The notes under the pieces: model-generated
The model's database searches: none
What the model was told of the DNA's origin: nothing
What the model saw: only the letters and a program-made list of their open reading frames with translations
Translations under genes and position numbers: made by a program
Shown here: positions 1 through 7,837 of the stretch, piece by piece
Layout of the letters: each line of letters starts with the position of its first letter
Position numbering within the stretch: position 1 is the stretch's first letter
NCBI GenBank assembly: GCA_020860985.1
Contig: JAJBTG010000080.1
Location: 1 to 12,271, forward strand
Direction: 5' to 3'
Origin: Oscillospiraceae bacterium
GTDB lineage: Bacteria; Bacillota; Clostridia; UBA1381
DNA length: 12,271 bases

Positions 1-1502
1 GAATTATACAGGCAATTGACGGCGGTGAAAAGATAGTCATTTACGGTGATTACGATGTTGACGGCATAACCTCAACGGCGCTTATGTATGAATTTCTCAA
101 ATGGCGCGGAGCAAACGTAAGCTACTATATCCCCGACCGTATGGACGAGGGATACGGAATAAATATCATGGCTGTAAACAAGCTCTTTAAGCAGGGCACA
201 AAGCTCTTGATAACCGTTGACTGCGGAATTACGGCTATAGGCGAGGTTGAATTTGCGAATTTACAGGGAATGGACGTTATCATTACCGACCACCATACCT
301 GCAAGGATCGCCTCCCCACCGCGGCAAAGGCGATTGTAAACCCCAAGCGTCCCGACTGCGATTATCCGTTTGAGGGTCTTGCGGGAGTCGGCGTTGCATT
401 CAAGCTTGTGCTTGCGCTTGCAATCGAGCTTGATCTTAACACAACCGAATGCTTCAATCGATTTGTCGATATAGTAACCATAGGCACAATCGCGGACGTT
501 GTTCCGCTTCTCGATGAAAATCGAATTATAGTTGACAAGGGAATAAAAGCGCTCCATAATCCATGGCGGCCGGGAATCAAGGCTATCATCGAGGTTGCCG
601 GAGTGTCAAACCGCCCGATAACCGCTTCTACGATTGCGTTTGCGATAGCGCCGCGTCTTAATGCGGCGGGCAGACTCGGCAGTGCAAAAACAGCGGTTGA
701 GCTTCTTTTGACGAGGGATGAAAATGAGGCGCGCAGAATAGCTTTGGAGCTTGACGCGGAGAACAAGGAGCGTCAGCTTACGGAGCAGAAAATCTATGAT
801 GAGGCTCTCGCGCTTATAGCGGCGGACCCGAACTTTGACAAGAAGAAGGTTATCGTTCTCGCAAACGAGGGCTGGCACCAGGGCGTTATCGGAATTGTCG
901 CCTCAAGAATAAACGATTTGTATTACAAACCCTGCATACTTATTTCGCATCACAACGGAATCGGCAAAGGCTCCGGAAGAAGCATACCAGGATTTAATTT
1001 ATTTGACGCGCTGACTCACTGCGAAAAGTATCTGACCGATTTCGGAGGTCACGCGGTCGCGGCGGGACTTAATGTAAATATGTCGGATTTGGATGCCTTT
1101 ACGAAGGAAATCAACAAGTATGCCGACGATATACTTTCGGACAGCGACATGATTCCGAGCATAGAAATCGACTGCCCCGTGACCGAAAAATATCTGACGC
1201 TTGAAAACGCGCATACGCTTTCATGGCTCGAGCCTTTCGGCATGGATAACGACAAGCCGGTATTTTCGATAAACGGTATGGAAACGGCATATATTTTCGC
1301 AGTCGGAACGGACGGAAAGCATTTAAGGCTACGCTGTGTAAAAAACGGCTTGTTTGTAAATTGTATCGGCTTTTATATGGGAGCATATGTGAACAGGCTG
1401 AGTCAGGGCAGCATTATAGATATTGCGTTCCAAATTGATATTAACCGCTATCAGGGAACGGAGAATGTACAGTTGGTTTTAAAGGACATTAAAATACACT
1501 GA
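1..1502 (+). CDS. recJ: RecJ single-strand-specific 5'-3' exonuclease, 5' end outside the window
   Basis: RecJ degrades single-stranded DNA 5' to 3' in recombination and mismatch or base-excision repair. The frame is open from base 3, so the start lies upstream; 499 residues are visible, probably lacking about 60-80 at the N-terminus. The DHH phosphoesterase motifs appear in order: DYDVDG (48-65), VDCGI, the DHH triad (288-296), GLAGVGVAFKL, and IGTIADVVPL. They are followed by RLNAAGRLG, the DHHA1-type GWHQGVIGIVASR, GKGSGRS and FGGHAVAAG, then a C-terminal OB-fold segment with EPFGMDNDKPVF. The gene ends in TGA at 1500-1502. The C-terminus is short, as in E. coli-type RecJ, rather than extended as in many Firmicutes. 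In many Firmicutes apt lies between recJ and rel; here there is no gene in that gap. All metal-binding motifs look intact. Confidence 0.96.
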   Translation, partial: IIQAIDGGEKIVIYGDYDVDGITSTALMYEFLKWRGANVSYYIPDRMDEGYGINIMAVNKLFKQGTKLLITVDCGITAIGEVEFANLQGMDVIITDHHTCKDRLPTAAKAIVNPKRPDCDYPFEGLAGVGVAFKLVLALAIELDLNTTECFNRFVDIVTIGTIADVVPLLDENRIIVDKGIKALHNPWRPGIKAIIEVAGVSNRPITASTIAFAIAPRLNAAGRLGSAKTAVELLLTRDENEARRIALELDAENKERQLTEQKIYDEALALIAADPNFDKKKVIVLANEGWHQGVIGIVASRINDLYYKPCILISHHNGIGKGSGRSIPGFNLFDALTHCEKYLTDFGGHAVAAGLNVNMSDLDAFTKEINKYADDILSDSDMIPSIEIDCPVTEKYLTLENAHTLSWLEPFGMDNDKPVFSINGMETAYIFAVGTDGKHLRLRCVKNGLFVNCIGFYMGAYVNRLSQGSIIDIAFQIDINRYQGTENVQLVLKDIKIH

Positions 1503-1545
1503 CAGGTAACAGCCGCCCGTCTGCAATTACTATGAAAGGATATGC

Positions 1546-1570
1546 TAACGTGAACATTTCTTTCACGTTA
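1546..1570 (+). other. Stem-loop downstream of recJ
   Basis: A perfect 9-bp inverted repeat (TAACGTGAA at 1546-1554, TTCACGTTA at 1562-1570) has a 7-base loop. With one bulged A it extends by two more pairs (GC at 1544-1545, GC at 1572-1573). No T-run follows, so it is not a standard intrinsic terminator. It could be an mRNA 3'-end stabiliser or a protein-binding palindrome. A smaller CCCT/AGGG hairpin follows at 1620-1631. Confidence 0.5.
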
Positions 1571-1644
1571 AGCCTCCGGCAGGATTTGATTGCGCCGCTA
1601 TATTTCGTGAATTAAAATTCCCTAAAAAGGGATGCGCGCAAAAA

Positions 1645-1721
1645 GCTCTTATCATTCCTTGCCCTGCCGATAAGAGAGCGTTTAATAATTATTTATGCCG
1701 ACGCAGGGCGGCGGAAGGGAG
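1645..1721 (+). promoter_or_regulatory. Candidate structured leader of rel, able to mask the ribosome-binding site
   Basis: An 8-bp perfect stem (CTCTTATC 1646-1653, GATAAGAG 1669-1676) encloses a 15-base loop. The loop segment GCCCTGC (1661-1667) is perfectly complementary to GCAGGGC at 1703-1709. The adjoining CCTT (1657-1660) is complementary to AAGG (1715-1718), which is part of the rel Shine-Dalgarno. The two pairings are collinear with a 5-base bulge, so a pseudoknot or long-range helix could hide the ribosome-binding site. The stem is followed by a T-rich stretch (TTTAATAATTATTT) that could alternatively make it a weak terminator. Complementarity is seen; regulation is inferred. Confidence 0.4.
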
Positions 1722-1733
1722 ATTTTTATGGAA
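1692..1733 (+). repeat. Leader/ribosome-binding segment shared with yaaA, copy 1 (rel)
   Basis: This 42-base stretch ending at the GAA codon after the rel start is about 85% identical to 3996-4036 before yaaA. The differences are a few substitutions and one indel. The shared core is GGCGGAA-n-GGAGATT-n-TTATGGAA, which contains the Shine-Dalgarno, spacer and start codon. The similarity begins well upstream of the Shine-Dalgarno, so it is more than convergence on a ribosome-binding site. Confidence 0.6.
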
Positions 1734-3980
1734 AATTATTCTATTTTAGAGCCGGAAAAAATCCCGCAGCATATTGACGAAACCGACACTCTTGTAGATA
1801 AAATAATCGATATGGTCAAGGGGTACAGTCCAAACGCGAATACCGATATGATTTATATCGCGTATCGTCTTGCCAAATCGGCGCATATACATCAGTTCAG
1901 AAGAAGCGACGCGCCGTATATCGAGCATCCTGTGCAAATCGCTTTTATCGCCGCGCAGCTTTCGCTTGACGCCACGGCGATTTCCGCCGCGCTGCTGCAC
2001 GACGTTGTAGAGGATACTCCCTATACCTATGACGATATAAAAAGTCTTTTCGGGGAAAGCGTCGCGGAGCTTGTTGACGGAGTTACAAAGCTCAAGCAGA
2101 TTAAATACAACTCGCGCGAGGAGCAGCAGGTTGAAAATCTGCGAAAAATGTTCTTTGCGATGTCAAAGGATATACGAGTTATTATTATAAAGCTCATTGA
2201 CCGCCTTCATAATATGCGTACTCTGAACTTTATGCCGCCCAAAAAGCAGCTTTTGATTTCCAAGGAAACTCTCGATGTTTACGCGCCTCTTGCGCACCGT
2301 TTGGGTATGTCTAAAATTAAAATCGAGCTTGAGGATCTCGCGCTGAAATATCTCGACCCCGTTGCGTATGAGGAGATAACTCAAAGCATTAACCAGAAAA
2401 AGAGCGAGCGCGAGCTTTATATAAAAGAAATTATCGAGGTTCTGCGCGAAAAGCTTGTTGTAATGAACATAAAGGGCGAGGTCACGGGACGCGCAAAGCA
2501 TTTTTACAGCATTTTCAGAAAAATGTACACGCAGAACAAGACGCTTGACGAGCTTTACGATTTGTTCGCCGTGCGCGTTATAGTCGATACCGTCGCCGAC
2601 TGCTATGCGGTTCTCGGCATGGTGCATGATTTATACACTCCCGTACCGATGCGGTTTAAGGACTATATCGCAATGCCAAAGCCCAATATGTATCAGTCGC
2701 TCCATACCACGGTTATAGACCACAACGGCACTCCGTTTGAAATTCAGATACGAACATGGGAAATGCACAAGGTTGCGGAGGAAGGTATCGCGGCGCACTG
2801 GAAATACAAGGAGGGCATAACCGGAAAAACCGATATGGACGGTAAGCTTGAATGGGTTCGTCAGCTTCTCGATACGCAGTCGAATATTATCGATACGGAT
2901 GATTTCTTTAACACGCTTCGTTTCGATTTGTTCTCCGATGAGGTGTTCGTGTTTACTCCCCAGGGAAAGGTTATCTCCCTCCCCGCCGGAAGTACCGTAA
3001 TAGATTTCGCGTTCTCGATTCATTCGCAGGTCGGATATAAAATGAGCGGCGCAAAGGTAAACGGAAAAATCGTGCCTAACAGCTATGTTATCAAGAACGG
3101 AGAAATTGTTGAAATCCTCACGGCAAACACGCATGGTCCGAGCCGTGACTGGCTGAAAATATGCAAAACCTCACAGGCGAAAAATAAAATCAATCAATGG
3201 TTTAAACGCGAACGCCGCGACGAAAATATAGAGCACGGCAAGGAGCTTATCGAGCGTGAGCTTCGCCGTCTGGGAAACACGCACGCGCAGCTTTTCCGCC
3301 CCGAGTGGACGGAAAGCATGACAAAGCGCTACGGATTCCAATCCCTCGATGACCTATACGCAAGCGTCGGATACGGTGGTCTTACCGTGCAGAAGGTTGT
3401 CGTAAGGCTGCGCGACCAATGGCTCCAGGAGCAAAAGGCTCTGGAGAAGCAGAAAAAGCTTGAATTAGTCTATGATGCCGAGAGCAACACAGTTCAAACG
3501 GAACCGTCAAAACGTCATACATCGAACAAGGGTATTGTTGTTAAAAATATAGATAATTGCCTCGTTCGCCTTGCAGGCTGCTGTAATCCCGTTGCGGGCG
3601 ACGATATTGTAGGCTTTATAACAAAGGGCAGGGGCGTAAGCGTTCACCGCCGCGACTGTCCGAATATGAACCCCGATTCCATGTCCGAAGAGGACAGGCA
3701 CAGATTTATAGAGGTATGGTGGGACGCGGAACGCAGCACGTCCTATATCGCAAATCTTCAAATCGAAGCGCATGACCGCGACGGTGTTCTGCTCGAGGTT
3801 ACAAATATCCTCGCGAATCTGAAGATACCGTTCAAATCCGTAAACGCCTACGTTACCAAAAAAGGAATGGCGATTATACAGATAGGAGTGGAAATCAGAA
3901 ACACCTCCGATTTGGCTTTACTTACAAAAAAAATAAAGCAGATTCACGGAGTTACCGCCGTTACGCGTAACTCAAATTAA
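1728..3980 (+). CDS. rel: Bifunctional (p)ppGpp synthetase/hydrolase, Rel family
   Basis: Rel makes (p)ppGpp from ATP and GTP/GDP on starved ribosomes and degrades it otherwise; it is cytosolic and ribosome-associated. The start at ATG 1728 follows GGAAGGGAG and gives 750 residues, a normal length. An in-frame ATG at 1695 has no ribosome-binding site. Domains in order: HD hydrolase (H67, HDVVED 91-96, RLHNM about 159-163), and a synthetase domain with RFKD at 309-312 followed by the MPKPNMYQSLHTT segment and FEIQIRT. Then come TGS (about 404-465), a zinc-finger domain (C611, C618, C619, H640, C644) and C-terminal ACT (about 675-746). The RxKD signature, as opposed to ExDD, is that of bifunctional Rel/SpoT enzymes, and the HD residues are present, so both activities are expected. 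It is followed by yaaA after 50 bp with no terminator, so co-transcription is likely. Confidence 0.97.
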   Translation: MENYSILEPEKIPQHIDETDTLVDKIIDMVKGYSPNANTDMIYIAYRLAKSAHIHQFRRSDAPYIEHPVQIAFIAAQLSLDATAISAALLHDVVEDTPYTYDDIKSLFGESVAELVDGVTKLKQIKYNSREEQQVENLRKMFFAMSKDIRVIIIKLIDRLHNMRTLNFMPPKKQLLISKETLDVYAPLAHRLGMSKIKIELEDLALKYLDPVAYEEITQSINQKKSERELYIKEIIEVLREKLVVMNIKGEVTGRAKHFYSIFRKMYTQNKTLDELYDLFAVRVIVDTVADCYAVLGMVHDLYTPVPMRFKDYIAMPKPNMYQSLHTTVIDHNGTPFEIQIRTWEMHKVAEEGIAAHWKYKEGITGKTDMDGKLEWVRQLLDTQSNIIDTDDFFNTLRFDLFSDEVFVFTPQGKVISLPAGSTVIDFAFSIHSQVGYKMSGAKVNGKIVPNSYVIKNGEIVEILTANTHGPSRDWLKICKTSQAKNKINQWFKRERRDENIEHGKELIERELRRLGNTHAQLFRPEWTESMTKRYGFQSLDDLYASVGYGGLTVQKVVVRLRDQWLQEQKALEKQKKLELVYDAESNTVQTEPSKRHTSNKGIVVKNIDNCLVRLAGCCNPVAGDDIVGFITKGRGVSVHRRDCPNMNPDSMSEEDRHRFIEVWWDAERSTSYIANLQIEAHDRDGVLLEVTNILANLKIPFKSVNAYVTKKGMAIIQIGVEIRNTSDLALLTKKIKQIHGVTAVTRNSN

Positions 3981-3995
3981 CAGCTGTTTAATTAC

Positions 3996-4036
3996 TTTAC
4001 GCCGGCGCGGACGGCGGAACGGAGATTATTATGGAA
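3996..4036 (+). repeat. Leader/ribosome-binding segment shared with rel, copy 2 (yaaA)
   Basis: This is the counterpart of 1692-1733, 41 bases long, containing the yaaA Shine-Dalgarno (CGGAG, six bases before the ATG). It lacks the GCAGGGC that in the rel copy can pair with the upstream hairpin loop. Just upstream, over the rel stop codon, lies a near-palindrome: AATTAA (3975-3980), CAGCTG, then TTAATT (3988-3993). Confidence 0.55.
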
Positions 4037-4261
4037 CAAATCAAAACCGATATTACAACTGAATATATAAAGCTTGACCAGCTTCTCAAATTCACGGCGG
4101 TCGCCGAATCCGGCGCGGACGCCAAGGATATGATTCTAAGCGAGATGGTTTCCGTAAACGGAGAGCTTTGCGTTATGCGCGGCAAAAAAATTCGTGCAGG
4201 CGATATTGTTACTGTTGAGTTCGAGGATGAAACCGTACAAATCGACGTGGGTGCTGAATAG
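4031..4261 (+). CDS. yaaA: S4-domain RNA-binding protein, YaaA type
   Basis: This is a 76-residue protein consisting almost entirely of one S4 RNA-binding domain. The helix-turn core reads YIKLDQLLKF near residues 12-21, followed by SEMVSVNGELCVMRGKKIRAGD (in two parts, about 37-58) and a final beta strand. In Firmicutes such a gene normally lies between dnaN and recF, and members are thought to bind structured RNA or the ribosome; the exact role is not settled. The ATG at 4031 follows CGGAG. The stop TAG (4259-4261) shares its last base with the GTG start of recF, which suggests translational coupling. No dnaN precedes it here; rel does. This symbol follows B. subtilis use and is unrelated to the peroxide-response protein also called YaaA in E. 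coli. Confidence 0.88.
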   Translation: MEQIKTDITTEYIKLDQLLKFTAVAESGADAKDMILSEMVSVNGELCVMRGKKIRAGDIVTVEFEDETVQIDVGAE

Positions 4262-5343
4262 TGTATATTTCATCCGTAACGCTTAACAATTTCCGCAACT
4301 ATGAATATGCAAAGATAGAGCTTTCCCCGTTTACAAACGTCATTTACGGCGATAACGCGCAGGGGAAAACAAATATTCTCGAAGCGATATATATCTTCTC
4401 GCACGGTAAAAGCCATCATTCAAAATCGGACAGGGAGCTTATCAGGTTCAAGGAAAGCTTCGCAAAGCTTTCAATTGAATTTCACGACAGCGAACGCAGC
4501 TATAACGCGTTCATGCAGCTTAACCGAGGCGGAAAAAAATCCATAAAAATAAATCATGTTCAGATTACAAAGCTCAGTATGCTGATGAGCTATTTGAATG
4601 TGGTAATGTTCTCGCCGGAGGACCTTGACTTAGTCAAAGGCTCTCCCGGAGCGCGCAGACGCTTCATCGATGCGGCGATAAGTCAGCTTTATCCGGGTTA
4701 CCTCGCAAGCCTTATCGATTACCACAAGGCGCTTAATCAAAAGAACAGTCTGTTAAAAGCGCTCAAAGCATCCGGCAAAAAGTCCGATATAACTCTTTCG
4801 GTTTGGAATGAGCAGCTTGCCGCCGAGGGCGCGAAAATCATGAGCTTCCGAAATGATTTCGTTGACCTGCTCAACAGCTTCGCTTCCGCAATACAGTCGG
4901 AGATATCCGGCGAAGCTCTTAATGTCGCGTATGTTCCGAGCATAAAATGCGGGGACATTTCCGAGGAGAGTTTATACGAATACCTTGAAAATAATCAAAG
5001 ACGCGAAATAGAATTTGCTTCGGCTCTGCTGGGAATACAGCGCGATGATTTAAGCATTTTCATAAACGGAAACGAAGCGAGGGCATACGGCTCCCAAGGG
5101 CAGCAGCGGACGGCGGCATTAAGCATGAAGATAGCGCAGGCGGATTACATCCACCACGTCAGAGGCGAATATCCCGTTTTGCTGCTCGACGATATTATGA
5201 GTGAGCTTGACATTAACCGCCGTATGTATCTTTCAAAAAAAATCCGTGACAAGCAGGTACTCATTACCTGCACCGACACAGATTTAATTGAAAGCACGCC
5301 GGAAACAAAGCTGTTCCATGTGAGGAACGGCACAATTGAGTAA
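4261..5343 (+). CDS. recF: RecF recombination mediator, SMC-like ATPase
   Basis: RecF works with RecO and RecR to load RecA at single-strand gaps on damaged DNA. The protein has 360 residues, a normal length. The N-terminal Walker A is GDNAQGKT (30-37). The ABC signature is GSQGQQR (277-283), Walker B is LLLDD (307-311) and the D-loop is SELD (314-317). The conserved FSPEDLDLVKGSPGARRRF region sits at about 117-135. It starts with GTG at 4261, overlapping the yaaA stop by one base with only a weak GTGGGTG upstream, so translation probably depends on coupling to yaaA. The gene ends in TAA at 5341-5343, and remB begins 20 bp later. Confidence 0.97.
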   Translation: MYISSVTLNNFRNYEYAKIELSPFTNVIYGDNAQGKTNILEAIYIFSHGKSHHSKSDRELIRFKESFAKLSIEFHDSERSYNAFMQLNRGGKKSIKINHVQITKLSMLMSYLNVVMFSPEDLDLVKGSPGARRRFIDAAISQLYPGYLASLIDYHKALNQKNSLLKALKASGKKSDITLSVWNEQLAAEGAKIMSFRNDFVDLLNSFASAIQSEISGEALNVAYVPSIKCGDISEESLYEYLENNQRREIEFASALLGIQRDDLSIFINGNEARAYGSQGQQRTAALSMKIAQADYIHHVRGEYPVLLLDDIMSELDINRRMYLSKKIRDKQVLITCTDTDLIESTPETKLFHVRNGTIE

Positions 5344-5363
5344 ATGAAAGGTTGCGTGATACG

Positions 5364-5648
5364 ATGTATCTTCATATAGGCAATGACATTATAGTTGATA
5401 TAAACGACATCGTAGGTATATTTGACATGGATAATACTACCGTTTCCCGTCTCGGCAGGGATTTTCTCCCCAAGGCGCAAAAGGACGGTATTATAATAAA
5501 CGCAAATGATGATTTGCCGAAATCGTATATTGTAACAAAGCGCGGAGATAAATCGAAAATATATATTTCATCGATTTCCTCACAGGTGTTATCGAAACGA
5601 ACAAATTCGGGAAGGATTACATTAATAAACGAAGAAAGCAAAAATTGA
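5364..5648 (+). CDS. remB: RemB-like DUF370 regulator
   Basis: This 94-residue protein is of the DUF370 family. In B. subtilis its relative RemB (YaaB), also between recF and gyrB, contributes to expression of extracellular-matrix genes. Family features are the MYLHIG start, the DIVGIFDMDNTTVS segment and a C-terminal strand ending in RITLINEE. I chose ATG 5364 because the family begins M-Y/F-L/I-H. An in-frame TTG at 5352 adds four residues but sits one base after GAAAGG (5345-5350), too close. The spacing of 13 bases from GAAAGG to the ATG is long, so translation may be modest or coupled to recF. It ends in TGA, 69 bp before gyrB. Function here is inferred from family and position; DNA binding is not demonstrable from sequence. 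Confidence 0.88.
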   Translation: MYLHIGNDIIVDINDIVGIFDMDNTTVSRLGRDFLPKAQKDGIIINANDDLPKSYIVTKRGDKSKIYISSISSQVLSKRTNSGRITLINEESKN

Positions 5649-5668
5649 TTGTCATTCGTACATCCCGA

Positions 5669-5710
5669 CCGCCCACGGCGGGAATGTAAATTTAATTGTG
5701 GGCAGAAAGG
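5669..5710 (+). promoter_or_regulatory. gyrB leader with two mutually exclusive stems beside the ribosome-binding site
   Basis: CCGCC (5669-5673) and GGCGG (5677-5681) form a 5-bp stem with a 3-base loop. The overlapping GCCCAC (5671-5676) is perfectly complementary to GTGGGC (5698-5703), which directly abuts the Shine-Dalgarno AGAAAGG (5704-5710). Only one of the two stems can exist at a time, which is the arrangement expected of an RNA switch or a translation-modulating leader. The pairing is visible; any regulatory role is inference. Confidence 0.35.
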
Positions 5711-5717
5711 CAAAAAA

Positions 5718-7646
5718 ATGAGTGAATTAGAAAAAATCGAAACGACCTATGACGAAAGTCAAATTCAGGTTCTTGAGGGACTTGACGCGGTCAGAAAGCG
5801 TCCCGGTATGTATATCGGCTCCACCGCTTCGCCCGGTCTGCATCACCTTGTTTATGAAATTGTAGATAACTCAATAGATGAAGCTCTGGCGGGTTTCTGT
5901 ACGCAAATTGACGTAGTTATAAACCCCGACAATTCCGTAACCGTAACGGATAACGGCAGGGGTATCCCCGTGGGAATCCACCCGCAGCAGGGTATTCCGA
6001 CGGTTGAGGTCGTTCTTACCATACTTCCCGCAGGCGGTAAATTCGGCGGCGGCGGATATAAGGTTTCGGGCGGTTTGCACGGCGTAGGCTCCTCGGTTGT
6101 AAACGCTCTTTCGGAGCATCTGGAGGTAGAGGTTTCGGACGGCGAGCATATTCATTATCAAAGCTATGAACGCGGAAAGCCTACCTGTAAGCTCAAGGTT
6201 ATCGGCGATACCGATAAAACAGGCACAAAAATCACATTCAAGCCGGATCCCGAAATTTTTGAGGTGCTTGAATTTGACTATGACATACTGCTGAAGCGTC
6301 TGCGCGAGCAAGCCTTTTTGAATAAGGGTGTTAAAATCATATTCACCGATTTGCGCCAAGAGGAAATCGAACCGGTTGTGCTTCACGCGGAGGGCGGTAT
6401 TAAAGAATTTGTCGCCTATATCAATCAGAATAAGGACGTCATACATGACGAGATAGTATATTTTGAAGCGGAGCGCTCCGATATGATGGTTGAGGTCGCG
6501 ATGCAGTATACCACAGCATATAGCGAAACACTGCTGAGCTTCGCGAACAATATCCACACCAACGATGGCGGTACTCATGAAACAGGTTTTAAATCCGGTC
6601 TTACGCGAGTTCTTAATGATTACGCGAGAAAATACAAGCTTCTGAAGGAAAAGGATCAAAACCTTTCGGGAGAGGACACAAGAGAAGGACTTACCGCAAT
6701 CATCAGCGTCAAGGTTATGGAGGCTCAGTTCGAGGGACAAACCAAGGCAAAGCTCGGAAACAGCGAAGCGAGAGCGTTGGTTGAAGGCGCGCTAAACGAT
6801 AAACTGGAAGCGTTTCTTGAGGAAAACCCCAAAATTGCGCGCGCCATTATCGAGAAACCGCGTACCGCCTCCCGTGCAAGAGAAGCCGCTAAACGCGCAA
6901 GAGAAGCATCACGCAGAAACTCGGCATCCTCTAACTCCGCGCTTTTGGGCAAGCTCGCAAAATGCACCGATGAGGGAGCGGATTACGCCGAGCTGTTCAT
7001 CGTCGAGGGCGACAGCGCGGGCGGCAGCGCCAAGCAGGGACGTAACAGACGTTTCCAGGCTATTCTTCCGCTTTGGGGTAAAATGCTCAACGTGGAAAAA
7101 TCGCGCATAGATAAGGTGTATTCAAACGAAAAACTGCTTCCCGTTATTCACGCGCTCGGCGCGGGCATAGGCGAGGATTTAAATCTGGATAATCTGAAAT
7201 ACGGAAAGGTTATTATTATGGCGGATGCCGACGTTGACGGCGCGCACATAAGAACGCTGCTGCTTACATTCTTCTTCCGCTATATGCGCCCGCTTATAGA
7301 TAACGGAAATATATATATCGCGCAGCCGCCGCTCTACAAAGTTTTCAAAGGAAAAAATAAGAACCTTGTCGAGCATTTTGCGTTCACCGATGAGGAACGT
7401 GACAGACTTCTTGCGGAGCTTGGCAACGGCGCAAAGGTTCAGCGTTACAAGGGTCTTGGTGAGATGGACCCGATTGAATTAAAAGAAACGACAATGGACC
7501 CGGAAAAGCGCATGCTTCTGCGCGTTGAGCTTGAGGACGCTATTATGGCTGACCAAATTTTTACGGTTTTAATGGGCGATAAGGTTGAACCAAGACGTGA
7601 ATTTATCGAGCAAAACGCTAAGTATGTTTCAAATTTGGATATATAA
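5718..7646 (+). CDS. gyrB: DNA gyrase subunit B
   Basis: GyrB is the ATPase subunit of the gyrase A2B2 complex, which introduces negative supercoils. The start at ATG 5718 follows AGAAAGG and gives 642 residues, matching Gram-positive GyrB without the large insert seen in enterobacteria. In order: GMYIGST (30-36), the ATP-binding [10 protein letters not shown] (47-56) and DNGRGIP (78-84), and [17 protein letters not shown] (108-124). Then come the transducer with QTKAKLGN (341-348), TOPRIM EGDSAGG (430-436) with DADVDG (503-508), and the C-terminal [11 protein letters not shown] (575-585). QTKAKL and the recF-remB neighbourhood favour GyrB over ParE. Two oddities: the usual His of LHAGGK is Pro (P104, LPAGGK), and the position of the quinolone-linked K447 of E. 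coli is Trp (PLWGK, W453). gyrA does not follow. Confidence 0.97.
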   Translation: MSELEKIETTYDESQIQVLEGLDAVRKRPGMYIGSTASPGLHHLVYEIVDNSIDEALAGFCTQIDVVINPDNSVTVTDNGRGIPVGIHPQQGIPTVEVVLTILPAGGKFGGGGYKVSGGLHGVGSSVVNALSEHLEVEVSDGEHIHYQSYERGKPTCKLKVIGDTDKTGTKITFKPDPEIFEVLEFDYDILLKRLREQAFLNKGVKIIFTDLRQEEIEPVVLHAEGGIKEFVAYINQNKDVIHDEIVYFEAERSDMMVEVAMQYTTAYSETLLSFANNIHTNDGGTHETGFKSGLTRVLNDYARKYKLLKEKDQNLSGEDTREGLTAIISVKVMEAQFEGQTKAKLGNSEARALVEGALNDKLEAFLEENPKIARAIIEKPRTASRAREAAKRAREASRRNSASSNSALLGKLAKCTDEGADYAELFIVEGDSAGGSAKQGRNRRFQAILPLWGKMLNVEKSRIDKVYSNEKLLPVIHALGAGIGEDLNLDNLKYGKVIIMADADVDGAHIRTLLLTFFFRYMRPLIDNGNIYIAQPPLYKVFKGKNKNLVEHFAFTDEERDRLLAELGNGAKVQRYKGLGEMDPIELKETTMDPEKRMLLRVELEDAIMADQIFTVLMGDKVEPRREFIEQNAKYVSNLDI

Positions 7647-7686
7647 ATACGACCGATAATCTGACGGCGAAAAAATATTTCAATAA

Positions 7687-7699
7687 GGGGCAAAGCCCC
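7687..7699. other. Short GGGGC/GCCCC hairpin after gyrB
   Basis: GGGGC (7687-7691) and GCCCC (7695-7699) form a perfect 5-bp stem with an AAA loop, 40 bp after the gyrB stop. It is the first of four consecutive stem-loops in this intergenic region. No T-run follows. Confidence 0.45.
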
Positions 7700-7711
7700 A
7701 TCATTCAACGC

Positions 7712-7741
7712 TTTCAGTGGCGGTTTGTACCGCCACTGAAA
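7712..7741. other. 13-bp perfect hairpin between gyrB and zur
   Basis: TTTCAGTGGCGGT (7712-7724) pairs perfectly with ACCGCCACTGAAA (7729-7741) across a TTGT loop. On the + strand it is followed by AAAGTAAAT, not T's, so it is not a standard gyrB terminator. On the - strand the run of T precedes the stem. It may be a repeated palindrome or a transcript-end stabiliser. Confidence 0.55.
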
Positions 7742-7743
7742 AA

Positions 7744-7792
7744 AGTAAATGGAGCCCGCCGCCCTTAGAGGCGGGGGACATCTTAATTTACT
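7744..7792. repeat. Nested inverted repeat (AGTAAAT / CCCGCC core)
   Basis: The outer arms AGTAAAT (7744-7750) and ATTTACT (7786-7792) flank an inner CCCGCC (7755-7760) and GGCGGG (7770-7775). The nested arrangement within 49 bp, directly next to two other hairpins, resembles a small repeat element rather than a terminator. Confidence 0.45.
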
Positions 7793-7800
7793 CATATTGC

Positions 7801-7837
7801 AAGGGGACACTAAAAATATTTAGTGTCCCCTTTATTT
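7801..7837. terminator. 14-bp perfect hairpin, likely terminator for gyrB and possibly bidirectional
   Basis: AAGGGGACACTAAA (7801-7814) pairs with TTTAGTGTCCCCTT (7819-7832) around an AATA loop, followed by TATTT on the + strand. It sits between the convergent gyrB and zur. The + strand tail is the more T-rich, so gyrB read-through is the likelier target. The GGGGACAC palindrome could also be a repeat-element end that now serves as terminator. Confidence 0.6.

Noticed and set aside
1695..1727. Upstream ATG for rel adding 11 residues
   Set aside because: No ribosome-binding site precedes it, while GGAAGGGAG precedes ATG 1728. The extra residues merely translate the Shine-Dalgarno region.
5649..5717. 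Upstream in-frame start for gyrB adding 23 residues
   Set aside because: The extension translates the leader hairpins. ATG 5718 has AGAAAGG upstream and matches the family N-terminus.
5871..6740. 289-codon frame antisense to gyrB
   Set aside because: gyrB is unambiguous on the other strand. The antisense product has no domain features and reflects codon bias.
3981..7717. Replication origin near recF-gyrB
   Set aside because: No cluster of DnaA boxes or AT-rich unwinding region was seen, and the gaps between genes are under 100 bp.
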